From Balamuthia mandrillaris (lineage: Eukaryota > Discosea > Longamoebia > Balamuthiidae), in contig JAVKOQ010000327.1 of assembly GCA_031835245.1 (NCBI GenBank), positions 1-57,916 of the forward strand: DNA of 57,916 nt. Direction: 5' to 3'. The first letter of the stretch is position 1. The number at the start of each line of letters is the position of its first letter. Below are positions 42,046 through 51,922 of the stretch, one piece after another. The notes beneath the pieces were generated by a model, which searched no databases, was not told the origin of the DNA, and saw only the letters and a program-made list of their open reading frames with translations. The translations under genes were made by a program, and so were the position numbers.

Positions 42046-44113
42046 TTAGTGGGAACTTGCGGCGGGAAGCGGCTCCGTGCATTCGTCCACCAAGTAAAAG
42101 ATAGAGCGGAAGGGAACGCCGCTGTGCTGAGACAAACCGATCTCGCACGTCCGACTGTTGGAATAGCCTTCTGTACACCCTCTTCCTCCTTCCGCGCTGC
42201 TCCTTTGAATGTGTCTCCGAAGACGATTGAGTGCAGAGGCGGGCAGCTCCGAGTACTCCAAGCCTCTATCTCCCGCCATTCCGCAACAAGGGATCTGCGA
42301 GTCGATCACGCGTTCCGCCATGCTGGCAGCCAACTTTTGAAACTTGTCCTCCAGGCCCATACGCTTGGAGCTGCATGGCGTGTGGATGGCCAGAGTGCTG
42401 CCCGCCTTCGGCGGTTTGAGCTTCAGTCTGGGGAGGAGGTAACGCTCTGTGAACTCAATGGGCTCATACAGGTTTAATTGGGGGTAATCTTTCTGTTTGG
42501 AGCGATGAGTTTTGAGGTGATGGGCGCACGGGCTCATATCACATAGAATCGGGTACTCTCCTGTTGTTTAAAAGTTAGACTTTTTCAACAGCAAGAAAGA
42601 AAAACGCAATTAAGATAGACCTTGGTTGGAAGCTTGGAACATCTCTTGTTCCCATTGGCGAGTTTTGCGGTGAGATTGGGTAGGAAATCCTTTGCTGGCA
42701 AAGGCCATGCCACAGCACATGCCCTCTACCGTTGGCGGAACGATGACCTGGCAGTTGGCTTTTTCCAAGACCTGAATTGTCTTCTCAAACAACGACTGCC
42801 GTTCATCATCTCCTCGCTTCAGTCCCATCACTCTGTTGGCACAGCAAGGAAAGTACACCACTTTGAGCTTCTCTGCTGTCGCAGTTGTTGCAGTTGGATG
42901 TTGTGGCAATAGGCAAGATTTGGGAATTGGAGGAGCGGGTCGAGGCACGTGTGTGTTCCATTCAGGGAGCATGCGGCCGGACAAGCGGTTGGTCAGCTTG
43001 GAAATGGCTTGAATGGGAGCAGGGCCTACTACGCGGTGTGTTGCGTCCACCACGGAAAGAAGCCTTCGAGCAGTGGTCGTGACGGTGTCGAAGTGGTCCG
43101 CCACCCAATCCGCCATTTGGTTTTGCCGCAGAGTGCGATTTGAGTCACGGTGAAGTTTTATAAGTTCACCCGTATTTACTACAAAGGAGAAAGTATTACA
43201 GCATAGAATTTTTAGAAAGAGAAACAAGCGAAAGGGTTAGATAAACCTACTTTTGACAGGGCATGAAGTGGAACACATGCCATCAGCAGCACATGTGCTG
43301 TCTCCTTGATATCTAAAGGTAGCTTCAAAGCTTTCAAGTCGTTGTTTATCTTCAATAGCAGGCGCCTCTCTAATCTTTGCTTTCAGACGTTCCATTTCTA
43401 TAGAACCAATAAAAAAACCTAACGTGAGTCCAGCAATGAAGAAAGAAGAAAGGGGGAAAAAAAAAACCTCGCCATGCAACAATTCGTTGCCGTGGAGTGA
43501 GAGTAAGCTCCCTAGAAGGACAGTTGCGCTCGCAAAAGCCACATTCTATACATTGGTCGACAAGAGTGTGGGCGGCAGGCATTGGTTTCAAGTTCTTCAT
43601 GTGTACTTCGGGATCCTTATTGAGAATAACGCCTGGATTGAGAATGTTGTCCGGGTCGAACAGCCGCTTTATCTCCCACATAATATTATACGCCTCACTG
43701 CCCCATTCCATCTCCACAAACGGTGCCACGTTTCTGCCTGTACAGTGTTCCAGTCAGCGATCTAAATAAGCAAAGAGAGAGAGAGAAGAGAGAGAGAAGA
43801 GAGAGAGAAGAGAGAGAGAAGAGAGAGAGAGAAGAGAGAGAGAAAGAGAGAGAGAATAGCCAACCCGTGCCGTGCTCTGCTTTTAAACTGCCATTGTATT
43901 TTTTGGCTACAATAAAACAAAGCTCATCCATCATATGCTTGTACCGCAACACTTCTTCTTCGGTGTTGAATGATTGAGCAAAGAGAAGATGCAAATTGCC
44001 ATCTCGAGCGTGTCCAAATATTACCGCATCTTTAGCATGACGACTTGTCTTAGTAGTGTTCAGGATAAAAAGGAAACGAGAGAGAGGGAGAGAGGGAGAG
44101 GGAGGGAGGGAGG

Positions 44114-44155
<42 letters not shown>

Positions 44156-46010
44156 GAGAGGATTAATACCATGATAACCCAGACGCTGAAACAAATCTTG
44201 AAGTTCAATGGTAGCATCAGGTAGTTTTGAAACTGGGACAGCAATATCCTCCAAAAGGACAGAAGTTGAGACTGGACGAAGCGCCCCCGCAGTAGTTATA
44301 AGCCCTTTTCTTATATCCCATAACTGTGTGTTACGTTTGGCATCTGTGGAGAAACCTAATGATTCGCTGTGGGTCGATAGCGGCTGAAGAATAGACTCCA
44401 CCTCAGTCATTCTGCGATGAAGTTCATCCTTGTTTCTCGCTCTTGTTTCCAGTAACAGAGCTGTTACTTCCGGACCCAAATTCGTTGGGATCAATCCTGT
44501 ATTGCATAATAGACACGATATTCCGTTGATAAGAAAAAGGAATAAAAGAATGAATAAGTAGATAGAAGTAACCAGAATTTTCTGCTGAGCGAAGGCTGGC
44601 TCTATCCAAAAGTTCTACCGCATCGACAGGAGCCTGCTTTAGCATAGTGACAGCCTCGCAGGCTGTGCGTATATTGGGAAAATACAAAAGAGAAGAGGCT
44701 TTATAGGGCAGGTCATCCACTGTCCTCAACACAACTTGGTCTGTTTGTGGAAATATATAAATATGAATTTAAAAGAGAGAAAGAGAAAAGCAAGACGTAC
44801 TGATAAATGCAAGGGTTCCTTCACTGCCAATAATCAAATGTTTGAGTATCTCAAATGGACACTCAAAGTCAATGAAAGCATTAAGAGTATATCCAGTCGT
44901 GTTCTTTATGCTGTACTTCTCTCGAATGAGAGCAGCTAGCGGCGTATTGGCTCGAATTCGTCTCGCGATGGTAGTCAGTCCCTCCAAAATATGGGCGTGA
45001 CTATGATGAAAACTGCGACGGCTGGTCTCACTGCTCGTATCAAGTACGGTACCATCGGACATCGTGATGATGAGCTCTTGTATGGTTTGGTAGCTGTTTT
45101 GAGCGGTGCCGCAGCACATCCCACTTGAGTTGTTGGCAGTGATGCCGCCTATCATGCATGAGTTGATGCTGGATGGATCGGGCCCTATCTTCTTTCCATA
45201 TGCCGCTGAATGTTTGTGGGGAAGAAAAAGAATGAGAAAAGAGTGAAAAAGAAGAACATAAGAAGCAAACGAGAAGGAGAAAGAACCCAATATGCGGTTG
45301 GCATCCCCACCGATAATGCCTGGTTGGAGGGAAATGAGGGAGCCTTCCTTGTTCAACACATCCCAACTGCTCCACTTGGATGGAATCAAGCGCACCAACA
45401 CCGAGTCTGTTACTGCTTGCCCTGAAATCCGACGCATAGAAAGAGAGAACGTGAGAAAGAAAGAAGAAAAAAGGAGAAAAAGGAAAGGTTCAACAAACAA
45501 ACCAGAGAGACTGGTGCCAGCAGCACGGAAAGTGAGCGGGATGTTATGCTGCCTCGCCAGACGCAGCAGCCGAACGATCTCTTCCGGGCCAGCAACATTA
45601 ACTACTAGCTTGGGGATGAGGCGGTAGAAGCTAGCATCGGTGCCGTAGGCCAGGGTGCGCAGCGGGTCCTGGATGACGCGTGAAGCCGGCAGGTAGCGTA
45701 GCAGCTCGTTGCGAAAACGAACGTAGTGGGGGGGTAGCGGCGCGTTGGAGGGAGAGTGTAAGTACTTGCTACTGCTGCCACTACCACTCGCAGTTTTGGA
45801 ATGGCTGTTGTGGAGCTTGCTGTGGTTGGGAGGGAGAGAGGAGGGATCGGGTGGGGTGGAGGAGTGTGCTGGGGAAGGGTAGATGGTCAGCGAGCGTGCA
45901 TGCCGGCAAAGCATAGTTCCGACACGAGTGCCACCGCGGCTGTAGCGCAGATTTGGCTGCAGCAGAGAAGAAACAAGCCCACCGCGCTGGTTGGCAGTGA
46001 AGCGGCTCAT
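42046..46010 (-). CDS. Mitochondrial FAD-linked D-2-hydroxyacid (D-lactate type) dehydrogenase fused to Fe-S and CCG domains
   Basis: About ten exons start at ATG 46010. The N-terminus (MSRFTANQRGG..., Arg/Ser-rich, no acids) looks like a mitochondrial presequence. The FAD_binding_4 domain follows (PLTFRAAGTSLSGQAV; INSCMIGGITANNSSGMCCG), then the FAD-oxidase C-terminal domain (VIFGHARDGNLHLLF, AEHGTG). A 2x4Fe-4S module follows with CIECGFCERNCPS and CAADGMCSTSCPV. Two CCG half-domains end the protein (CCGMAFASKG near 42700 and CCGMAGDRG near 42280). The same order is known in bacterial YdiJ/D-lactate dehydrogenases of about 1000 residues. The likely reaction is oxidation of D-lactate or D-2-hydroxyglutarate with electrons passed to quinone or another carrier; the substrate cannot be read from sequence. 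GA repeats (CT on the sense strand) occur in two introns. Confidence 0.9.
43771..43856. repeat. (GA)n-type microsatellite in dehydrogenase intron
   Basis: GAGAGAGAAGA-like units fill most of the intron between the exon ending AEHGTG and the exon starting near 43737. It reads CT on the coding strand. Confidence 0.9.
44078..44157. repeat. (GA)n/(GGGA)n microsatellite in dehydrogenase intron
   Basis: This purine tract of GAGAGGGA, GGGA and GA units lies in the intron after the exon ending LGYHG. It is pyrimidine-rich on the coding strand. Confidence 0.9.
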
Positions 46011-46250
46011 CCTTTCCTTTCCTTTTTTTTTTCTGGCGTCAGCAAATAAAGTGCTGATGATGATGTCACCAAAGTAAGCCTCTATCGTGTCGACGCGACA
46101 TACCCCGGACATCCCTGACGCCGACAGGCTCCGTGGCGTGGTGGTGCGGAAGCCCAGTAGCAGCCACAAGCTGGTATGGCCGTTTGGAATCGGTTAACCC
46201 CCCTCCCGCTCGTGGCCCTGCTCCTTTGACGTGTTGGTGGTGCGCAGCAA

Positions 46251-48092
46251 ATGAACAAAGGTGAGCTTTCTTGTTTGTTTGTTTGTTGTTGGTCGCAAAG
46301 CATACTGCTTCCCTCCTCTCCTCCTTGCGTTGCTGAAAACAGGCAAGACAAAAGGTTTTTCCTCCTCCTGCCGTTTCTGGCGGTTCTCTTTGTTCTTTGC
46401 GGCGTCGTCCTCCTGAACAGGGAGGAAAGCCGCTCCTTCCCCATTCTATCCCAACCGCCAGTACCTCAAAATGCGGTAGTGGAGTGCGTTTCGTGGAGGA
46501 ACACGGCAGGATGTATGGCATGGGGTCCACGGGAGCCTTTCCTTGACAAAACTTGCAACGAGACCATTCCGAGTGATGCTTCTGGCTATTGCGAGTGCCA
46601 CTTCGTGGACCAACACAACAACGCCATCGCTGTACCAGGCAACACCACAAACGACAAGCGGCTGCCTTTTCTCGAGTTTTCGTGTGGCCATCCTCCGTTG
46701 ACCTGCAACGTGGTATGCGCCACCTTTCTTCAAGACTTTGTCGTTACCTCGTCCGAACTTGTTGGCAAAAAGAACGACTTGGGGCAGCACAAGATCCCAA
46801 GGCTTATCCACCAGAGCTGGAAAAGCAGGAAGGTCCCCTGGGCCACCGCTTCGCTGCAACAACAATGGCTGGCTTTGCAGGCCAATGGTTGGCACTACCA
46901 CTTTACTACTGATGAGGACAACGAGCGCTTGATGAAGGAACGATTCCCTTGGTTCGAGGCTACCTGGCGCAGCTTCGAGAGAGGAGGATCTTCAAACGTA
47001 ATGGCTGCTGATAGCTCGCGCTACATGGCACTGTTTCTGTTCGGTGGGCTGTACGTGGACCTTGACGTTCATCCTTTTCAACCCCGCTTTGAGCAGAGCA
47101 TCGGTGCTGTATTTGAGCAAGCGCAAAGCCAAAGACCAGGGGATGGAAATGGAGGAAGATCTTGTAGTTGTGTTCTTGGAGCGGAACCTCACGAGCACTC
47201 ACTTATATTGAACGGGGCTCCTCGAACCGTATGCAACGCTGTCATGATGAGCGTGCCGGGCCATCCTTTTTGGTTGCAGGTCCTTCGCACTATTCAGGAA
47301 GGCAGGAGGAAGCTCAACCTTGCCACTGATCCGGTGGACATTACAGGCCCTCGTATGCTTGAGCACGCTCTCTCTGAGTACCGCCGTCTTCCTATCTCAC
47401 ACGAGCACCCCGTTTGTGTGACTTCTCCAGAGATCTTTTATCCCTACTTCGACGAAACCAACAGTTTTGCTGCTCGGTGTGCTCCATTTCTTGTCTCGCA
47501 AGCTCAGCGTGAAGACGACATAGAGGCATCAAGCATATTTCCACCAAGAATGAACTTCGAGGAGCTGGCCAACGAAACGGCGTTCCTACGACGCACAGAA
47601 CAGGACCAGGAACTTTACTATGACAAGCTTGACATGGACAAGGCCAGAACCAAGCTCTGCCAGGACCTGTCCGCTAATTCCTTCCATAATGACCGTGAGT
47701 ACCGCAGCAAAGCCTCTATCATGGCCCACCTTTGGGTCCACTACTGGCTGGGTATGGGCGACACCACAAAGACCTGTGAAATGACTCCTGCCCTTTATTC
47801 TTCTTCCGCATCAGCGCCATCATCACCATCTTCTTCATCTTCTTTCTCTCCCACGAGTTGGTCGGTTTCATGCTCGGAAAGTGCTTCCAGTGGCACGACC
47901 TGCCTGACGTCGCAGGAGGGTGGGCTTTTTTGTCTACAAATGGAGCAGCTGTTGCGGATCGCTTTGGGATGCTCCTTTGCCATTTTGCTGTGCTTGTTCG
48001 CTGTTGCGGCATGCTTGGCGTGGGGTGTATGTGACAGTTGCATTCTTCCTCGTCATCATCTTCCACCTCAACGACAGCAACGCCGCGGTTAA
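46251..48092 (+). CDS. Type II membrane glycosyltransferase (DXD, Och1/capsular-type sugar transferase fold)
   Basis: This is an intronless-looking gene of 613 residues (TAA at 48090). A cytoplasmic leader is followed by a signal anchor near residues 36-57 (FFLLLPFLAVLFVLCGVVLL). A Cys-rich lumenal stem follows (ECVSWRNTAGCMAWG, CNETIP, GNTTND sequons). The catalytic domain shows IPRLIHQSWKS, DSSRYMALFLFGGLYVDLDV (the DXD metal site of Gly_transf_sug enzymes) and MMSVPGHPFWLQVLR. A second hydrophobic stretch near the C-terminus (FAILLCLFAVAACLAWG) is unusual for this fold. It probably acts in the Golgi on glycoproteins or glycolipids; donor sugar is unknown. The start at 46251 is the first ATG in frame. 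A GT-AG pair (46261-46342) just inside would break the frame if spliced, so I left it as coding. Confidence 0.85.
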   Translation: MNKGELSCLFVCCWSQSILLPSSPPCVAENRQDKRFFLLLPFLAVLFVLCGVVLLNREESRSFPILSQPPVPQNAVVECVSWRNTAGCMAWGPREPFLDKTCNETIPSDASGYCECHFVDQHNNAIAVPGNTTNDKRLPFLEFSCGHPPLTCNVVCATFLQDFVVTSSELVGKKNDLGQHKIPRLIHQSWKSRKVPWATASLQQQWLALQANGWHYHFTTDEDNERLMKERFPWFEATWRSFERGGSSNVMAADSSRYMALFLFGGLYVDLDVHPFQPRFEQSIGAVFEQAQSQRPGDGNGGRSCSCVLGAEPHEHSLILNGAPRTVCNAVMMSVPGHPFWLQVLRTIQEGRRKLNLATDPVDITGPRMLEHALSEYRRLPISHEHPVCVTSPEIFYPYFDETNSFAARCAPFLVSQAQREDDIEASSIFPPRMNFEELANETAFLRRTEQDQELYYDKLDMDKARTKLCQDLSANSFHNDREYRSKASIMAHLWVHYWLGMGDTTKTCEMTPALYSSSASAPSSPSSSSSFSPTSWSVSCSESASSGTTCLTSQEGGLFCLQMEQLLRIALGCSFAILLCLFAVAACLAWGVCDSCILPRHHLPPQRQQRRG

Positions 48093-48186
48093 CGCTTGCA
48101 AACAAAGCAACGAACAAAGACAATATACAAAAGAAATGTTAGCATAACCAGTGGCAACAAAAGACGCCTATACCATCAACGAAACG

Positions 48187-48936
48187 CTATTGAGACAAAA
48201 GAGAAAGAGTGGCAGCGTGGAGGTCCCCATTATGTTGCTGAAGGGCCAAAGTAGCGGGGGCCTCTCCGAACCCAATGGACAGCAATGTCCGAAGTGGAGT
48301 CTGCGACCTGTTCTCGGCGTGCAACCTCGCCACTCTCTCCCTTGGCAAGCTCTCCTTTCCATCTGCCTGGATCTCTTTCTCCAAGTCCAGCAGCTCAAGC
48401 CAAAACTTGAGCAGAGGGTAGGCCCATGGTCGCTTCCGGCGGAGCTAAGTGAGGGCATCACGGAGGGACATGTCTCGATGCTTCATGAGGTACACCGCCA
48501 CCACGCTCGTGCTCCTCGATTTGCCCATCGAACAGTGCACAAGAACGCTACGTTTGTGTTCAGAGAGCTGGTTGTGGATGAACGTGGCTCCTTTCTGGAC
48601 AAAGGGATGCAGCGTGCCGTTGCTCCCGTCGATCATGGGTAACAAGAGCACGTCCATGGCTTGGAGACGGTAGCGATCGTGGAGCTGTTGCCAGTGGCGG
48701 CTGTGCTCGGCCTCGGCCATGCAGCACACAACCGCGTGCCGACCCTCCCTGTCGGCGCGGCGACCAGCCTCCGAGTTGCCGAGCCACAGCCCAGGCACTA
48801 TCTCATGCGCATCATTGCTGGTCCCAGGGATGAGCTCTGGTGGTTCCATTAGCTCTTCCAGCCATTCCTCGCCGCCGCCGGCGGTGGGGCCTTGGTCTTC
48901 CTCTCCGGAGCGGCGGCTTTCTTCCATCCGTAACAT
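48187..48936 (-). CDS. Dual-specificity phosphatase with UBA-like C-terminus, interrupted by an in-frame TAG
   Basis: The start ATG at 48936 gives MLRMEESRRSGEEDQG. The catalytic core is complete: EIVPGLWLGNSEAGRR, a general-acid loop region (MIDGSN) and the P-loop HCSMGKSRS (HCx5R) near residues 140-148, then VVAVYLMKHRDMSLRDALT. An in-frame TAG at 48447-48445 comes next. The same frame continues beyond it with LRRKRPWAYPLLKFWLELLD, the expected last DUSP helix, and a UBA-like segment (LLSIGFGEAPATLALQQHNG DLHAATLSLL, written here in two parts) before a stop at 48187. The short form would end at 48445 and lack the last DUSP helix. The gene could use read-through, carry a recent nonsense change, or reflect an assembly error. 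It is convergent with the glycosyltransferase (94 bp) and divergent from DNMT2 (95 bp). Confidence 0.85.
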
Positions 48937-49031
48937 AACATCTAACGAGGTCTGGTGCTGCAGGGGTTGTTCATTTCTTGCGTAGAGGAAACTCGTGTCG
49001 TCATTAGACTTGAAAAAAAAAAAGCTAGAAG
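48937..49031. promoter_or_regulatory. Divergent promoter, DUSP (-) and DNMT2 (+), 95 bp
   Basis: Start codons at 48936 (-) and 49032 (+) face away from each other across 95 bp. An A-run (about 49013-49023) lies right before the DNMT2 ATG. The role is inferred from orientation. Confidence 0.55.
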
Positions 49032-50482
49032 ATGAACGAAAGCAGGAAGGAACCGCCTGGCGATGAGGACGAGGACGAGGTGCCGGCGGCCGTGGTGCGT
49101 GCGGTGGAGTTCTATAGCGGGATAGGAGGCCTGCACTATGCGTTAATGGAGGCTTTGGGAAAGGAACGTGCTGAGGTAGTGGCCGCCTACGACATGAACC
49201 TCGTTGCAAACAAGATCTACGCCCACAACCTGGGTTTGGTCCCTAAAACCGTTCGTTCCCTTCCTTCCGTCCTTCTTGTTTTTCATCCTTCACCTTACCA
49301 CTTCCTCTTGGCCAACCAGAGGAACCTAGAGTCAGTAACAGCCAAGGAGCTGGATAAATACAAAGCAGATCTCTTCCTTCTCTCTCCTCCCTGTCAACCC
49401 TACACCCGCCAGGGCTGTCAACGTGGCAGCGAGGATCCGCGTGCCCGTAGCTTCCTGCACCTCATAGGGCTGCTTCCACGGCTGGCCTCTCCCCCGGACT
49501 ACCTCTTGGTGGAAAACGTGGTGGGTTTTGAGGCCTCCACCACGAGGACGGTTCTTGTGGAGCAGCTGACGGCTTGTGGATATGGCTATCAAGAGTTTCA
49601 TCTCAGCCCTACTCACTTTGGCATTCCTAATCAGCGGTTGCGATACTTTCTTGTAGCTAGAAGAAAGGAGAAGAGCTTTCCTGAGGTACCTCCTTTTGCA
49701 GCCTTTGCTGAACAGGCAGAGAAGGAGGAGGAAGAGAAGAGCAAGGAACAGGAAGAGATAGCTGGGGAAGAAACGGCAGTATTACGGCCCCCAAGGGAGC
49801 TTTCAACGTGCGGTAGAGTTGATGACTATATGCAACAGGACATAGAGGGAGAGGAAAAATATGAGGCATTCAAGATACCCGACGAGCTCGTGTTACGAAA
49901 GGGCATGTTGTTCGGTACGTTTCATTCACCGAGAACATCTACAATGGTAATGGCTGACTCCGTGAATGATGGTCAGATATTGTAACCAGAGAATCGAAGC
50001 GGTCTTGTTGCTTTACCAAGGCCTATGCACGATTTGTGGAAGGAACAGGCAGTGTCATTCAACTTGCCGATCCTGTACGTTCCTCATTCTGCCTCTCTGT
50101 CCTTCTCCTCGCCTACATCTTAAGGGACTTATTTTGCTTAAAATCTGCAGAGCATGCATGGCACCGCTGGCGATCCTTCTTCATTGTTACACCTGAAGCT
50201 TCGGTATTTTACTCCTAGAGAGGTGGCAAACCTTCATGGCTTTCCCAGGGAAGGATTCGAGTTTCCGGCGGGCGTCACGCTACGGCAGCAATACCAAGTG
50301 CTAGGAAACAGGTAAGTGACATGTCGTTTTTCTGTTTTATTTCCCAAACTACCATACAAGCCCCATGGGTTTCCTCGGAGTTAGAGCTTTCATTTGTGGG
50401 TTTACTCACTTGTGACTTGTAATCCATCAGTCTAAACATTGGCGTGGTTGCTGAGTTGCTCCGTTATCTTCTCTCTTCGTGA
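49032..50482 (+). CDS. TRDMT1: tRNA (cytosine-5) methyltransferase DNMT2/TRDMT1
   Basis: DNMT2 methylates C38 of tRNA-Asp and some other tRNAs. Five exons join in phase: 49032-49250, 49320-49914, 49977-50074, 50151-50311 and 50431-50482 (TGA). Motif I is [14 protein letters not shown]. Motif IV carries the catalytic cysteine in [10 protein letters not shown], the DNMT2-specific form. Motif VI is ENVVGFE, motif [12 protein letters not shown]. Also present are the DNMT2 signature [31 protein letters not shown] and the closing [21 protein letters not shown] charged insertion (about 49700-49790, [13 protein letters not shown]) lengthens the target-recognition region. The first intron (69 nt) is a multiple of three and has no stop. 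Confidence 0.97.
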
Positions 50483-50699
50483 CGACCTGAAAACATTCCA
50501 AACATTCTGTGCATATTTCCCGCCTTTTTTTTTCTGCGACCGTTACAAAGAAGAAAAATAAAAAAAGTATTTGCTTGTTTAGTCCCACTTTTCTTCCCTT
50601 CCTAGCCAAGCAACAGAGAAGCTTATCTTATAGACGGAGGACAAAACCGAAGAAACAGGTGGGGCACAGCATTGGATAGGGGGGAAAAAAGCGAGAGAG

Positions 50700-51754
50700 A
50701 TGGACGTTGAGATTTTACAAAAGTTGCACGAAGCCGCCAAGGCGGTGGACAAGAGAGCAACCTTTTTTGCTGATTGTGCCAAGACGGAGTTTGCGGCGCT
50801 TGTGGCTCTTGTGGGCGATGCGGCAAAAGCGACGGAGAACGTGGACGAAGAGAACCGTAATCCTAACGTGGCGCCGCAGCAGGAAAAGAAGGTGCTACTT
50901 GCTGTCGACATCTTGCGGTTGCTGGCCACTGAGGATGCGCACTGCAAACGATTGGCGTCTGAGACCTCTTTGTTGCCTGCTCTCAAACAGTTGATGTTCT
51001 CTTCCAATCCGAAGATCAAGAAGAGGGCTATCACCGTCTACAAAACCCTGCAATGCGTTCCTCAAGCCTCTGCCTCTACTACTGCAGTCATGCACAGCGA
51101 AGGCAAGGAAAGCAGCTTTGCCGATAGCGAAGAAAAGGAGACTGCCACCCTCGCCTTTAGTACTTTATCCGCAACTGTGCAACAGGGTCCGCTCCCTCTC
51201 ACCTAACCGAACGAGTATTGCCCCTAGGAAAGGCAGCCATGTTCTCCACCGCCCCTATTGCTGGTCTTGCCGCTGTTGCTTCTACATCGAAGGAGCAAGG
51301 CAAGAGCACAGCTCCTACTCCCAATCTTGGTTTGGCGTCCTTCCTTTCAGAAAGGATCTCGACAGGGATGGCAACAGCCTCTACCTTTACCCTTCACATC
51401 AAGGGCCTGAACAGCGAGACAAGGAAGGAGCTGTTGGAGAAGACGCTGGTGCAAGTTCAGGGAGTGATCTCCTTCCTGATCGACGTGTACTCGAAGAGAG
51501 CCATCATTAGGACCATGACGAGCGTGGAGGTCATTCTTGCCGCCATTAGAAACACAGGAATGGTGCCCAGTCTCGGTGAAGAGGAGAAAGAGGTATCCTC
51601 TCCTCAGTATTTGAGGAAGGAGGATGTGCTCAACAGAAGGGCACATAGCAAGTTTGGCAGCATCGTGCAGCACGGAGCTCACTTTGGATCGGATAAGGCT
51701 TATCAACAGGAGAATAGTTGGTTCAACCGAGTTTCTAGAGCCATTTGGGGTTGA
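50700..51754 (+). CDS. ARMC1: ARMC1-like protein (armadillo repeats plus HMA-like C-terminal domain)
   Basis: Two exons (50700-51186 and 51228-51754, TGA) are separated by a 41-nt intron (GTCCGC...CCCTAG) with phase-1 continuity. The N-terminal half is helical and ARM-like (LLAVDILRLLATEDAHCKRL, LPALKQLMFSSNPKIKKRAI). The C-terminal half contains TFTLHIKGLNSETRKELLEK and LVQVQGVISFLIDVYSKRAI, which match the ferredoxin-like HMA-type domain of animal ARMC1, although the metal-binding CxxC is absent. Animal ARMC1 influences mitochondrial distribution at the outer membrane and MICOS/MIB region. The length of about 337 residues is slightly above human ARMC1. The family call is good; the mitochondrial role is by homology. 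Confidence 0.88.
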
Positions 51755-51922
51755 ATTCTTGGTTTGCTTCTTTTGGTTTGTTAGTTTCCACAACACAACT
51801 GGCTGCATTCCTGTCGCTAAGGAAGCCTCAACGAATGCGTTGCATTGCTGACTGTTGGAGACTTTGTGTAAAAAAAAAAAAAATCTTAAAGCTTTTGGTT
51901 TAGTGCCACCTACATACACGAC

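Noticed and set aside
42046-42477. Plus-strand 165-codon frame opposite the dehydrogenase C-terminus
   Set aside because: It is antisense to the exon carrying CCGMAGDRG, which is the real coding strand.
46261-46342. Intron in the glycosyltransferase 5' region (GTGAGC...ACAG)
   Set aside because: Removing 82 nt shifts the frame and destroys the signal anchor, while the unspliced frame is open.
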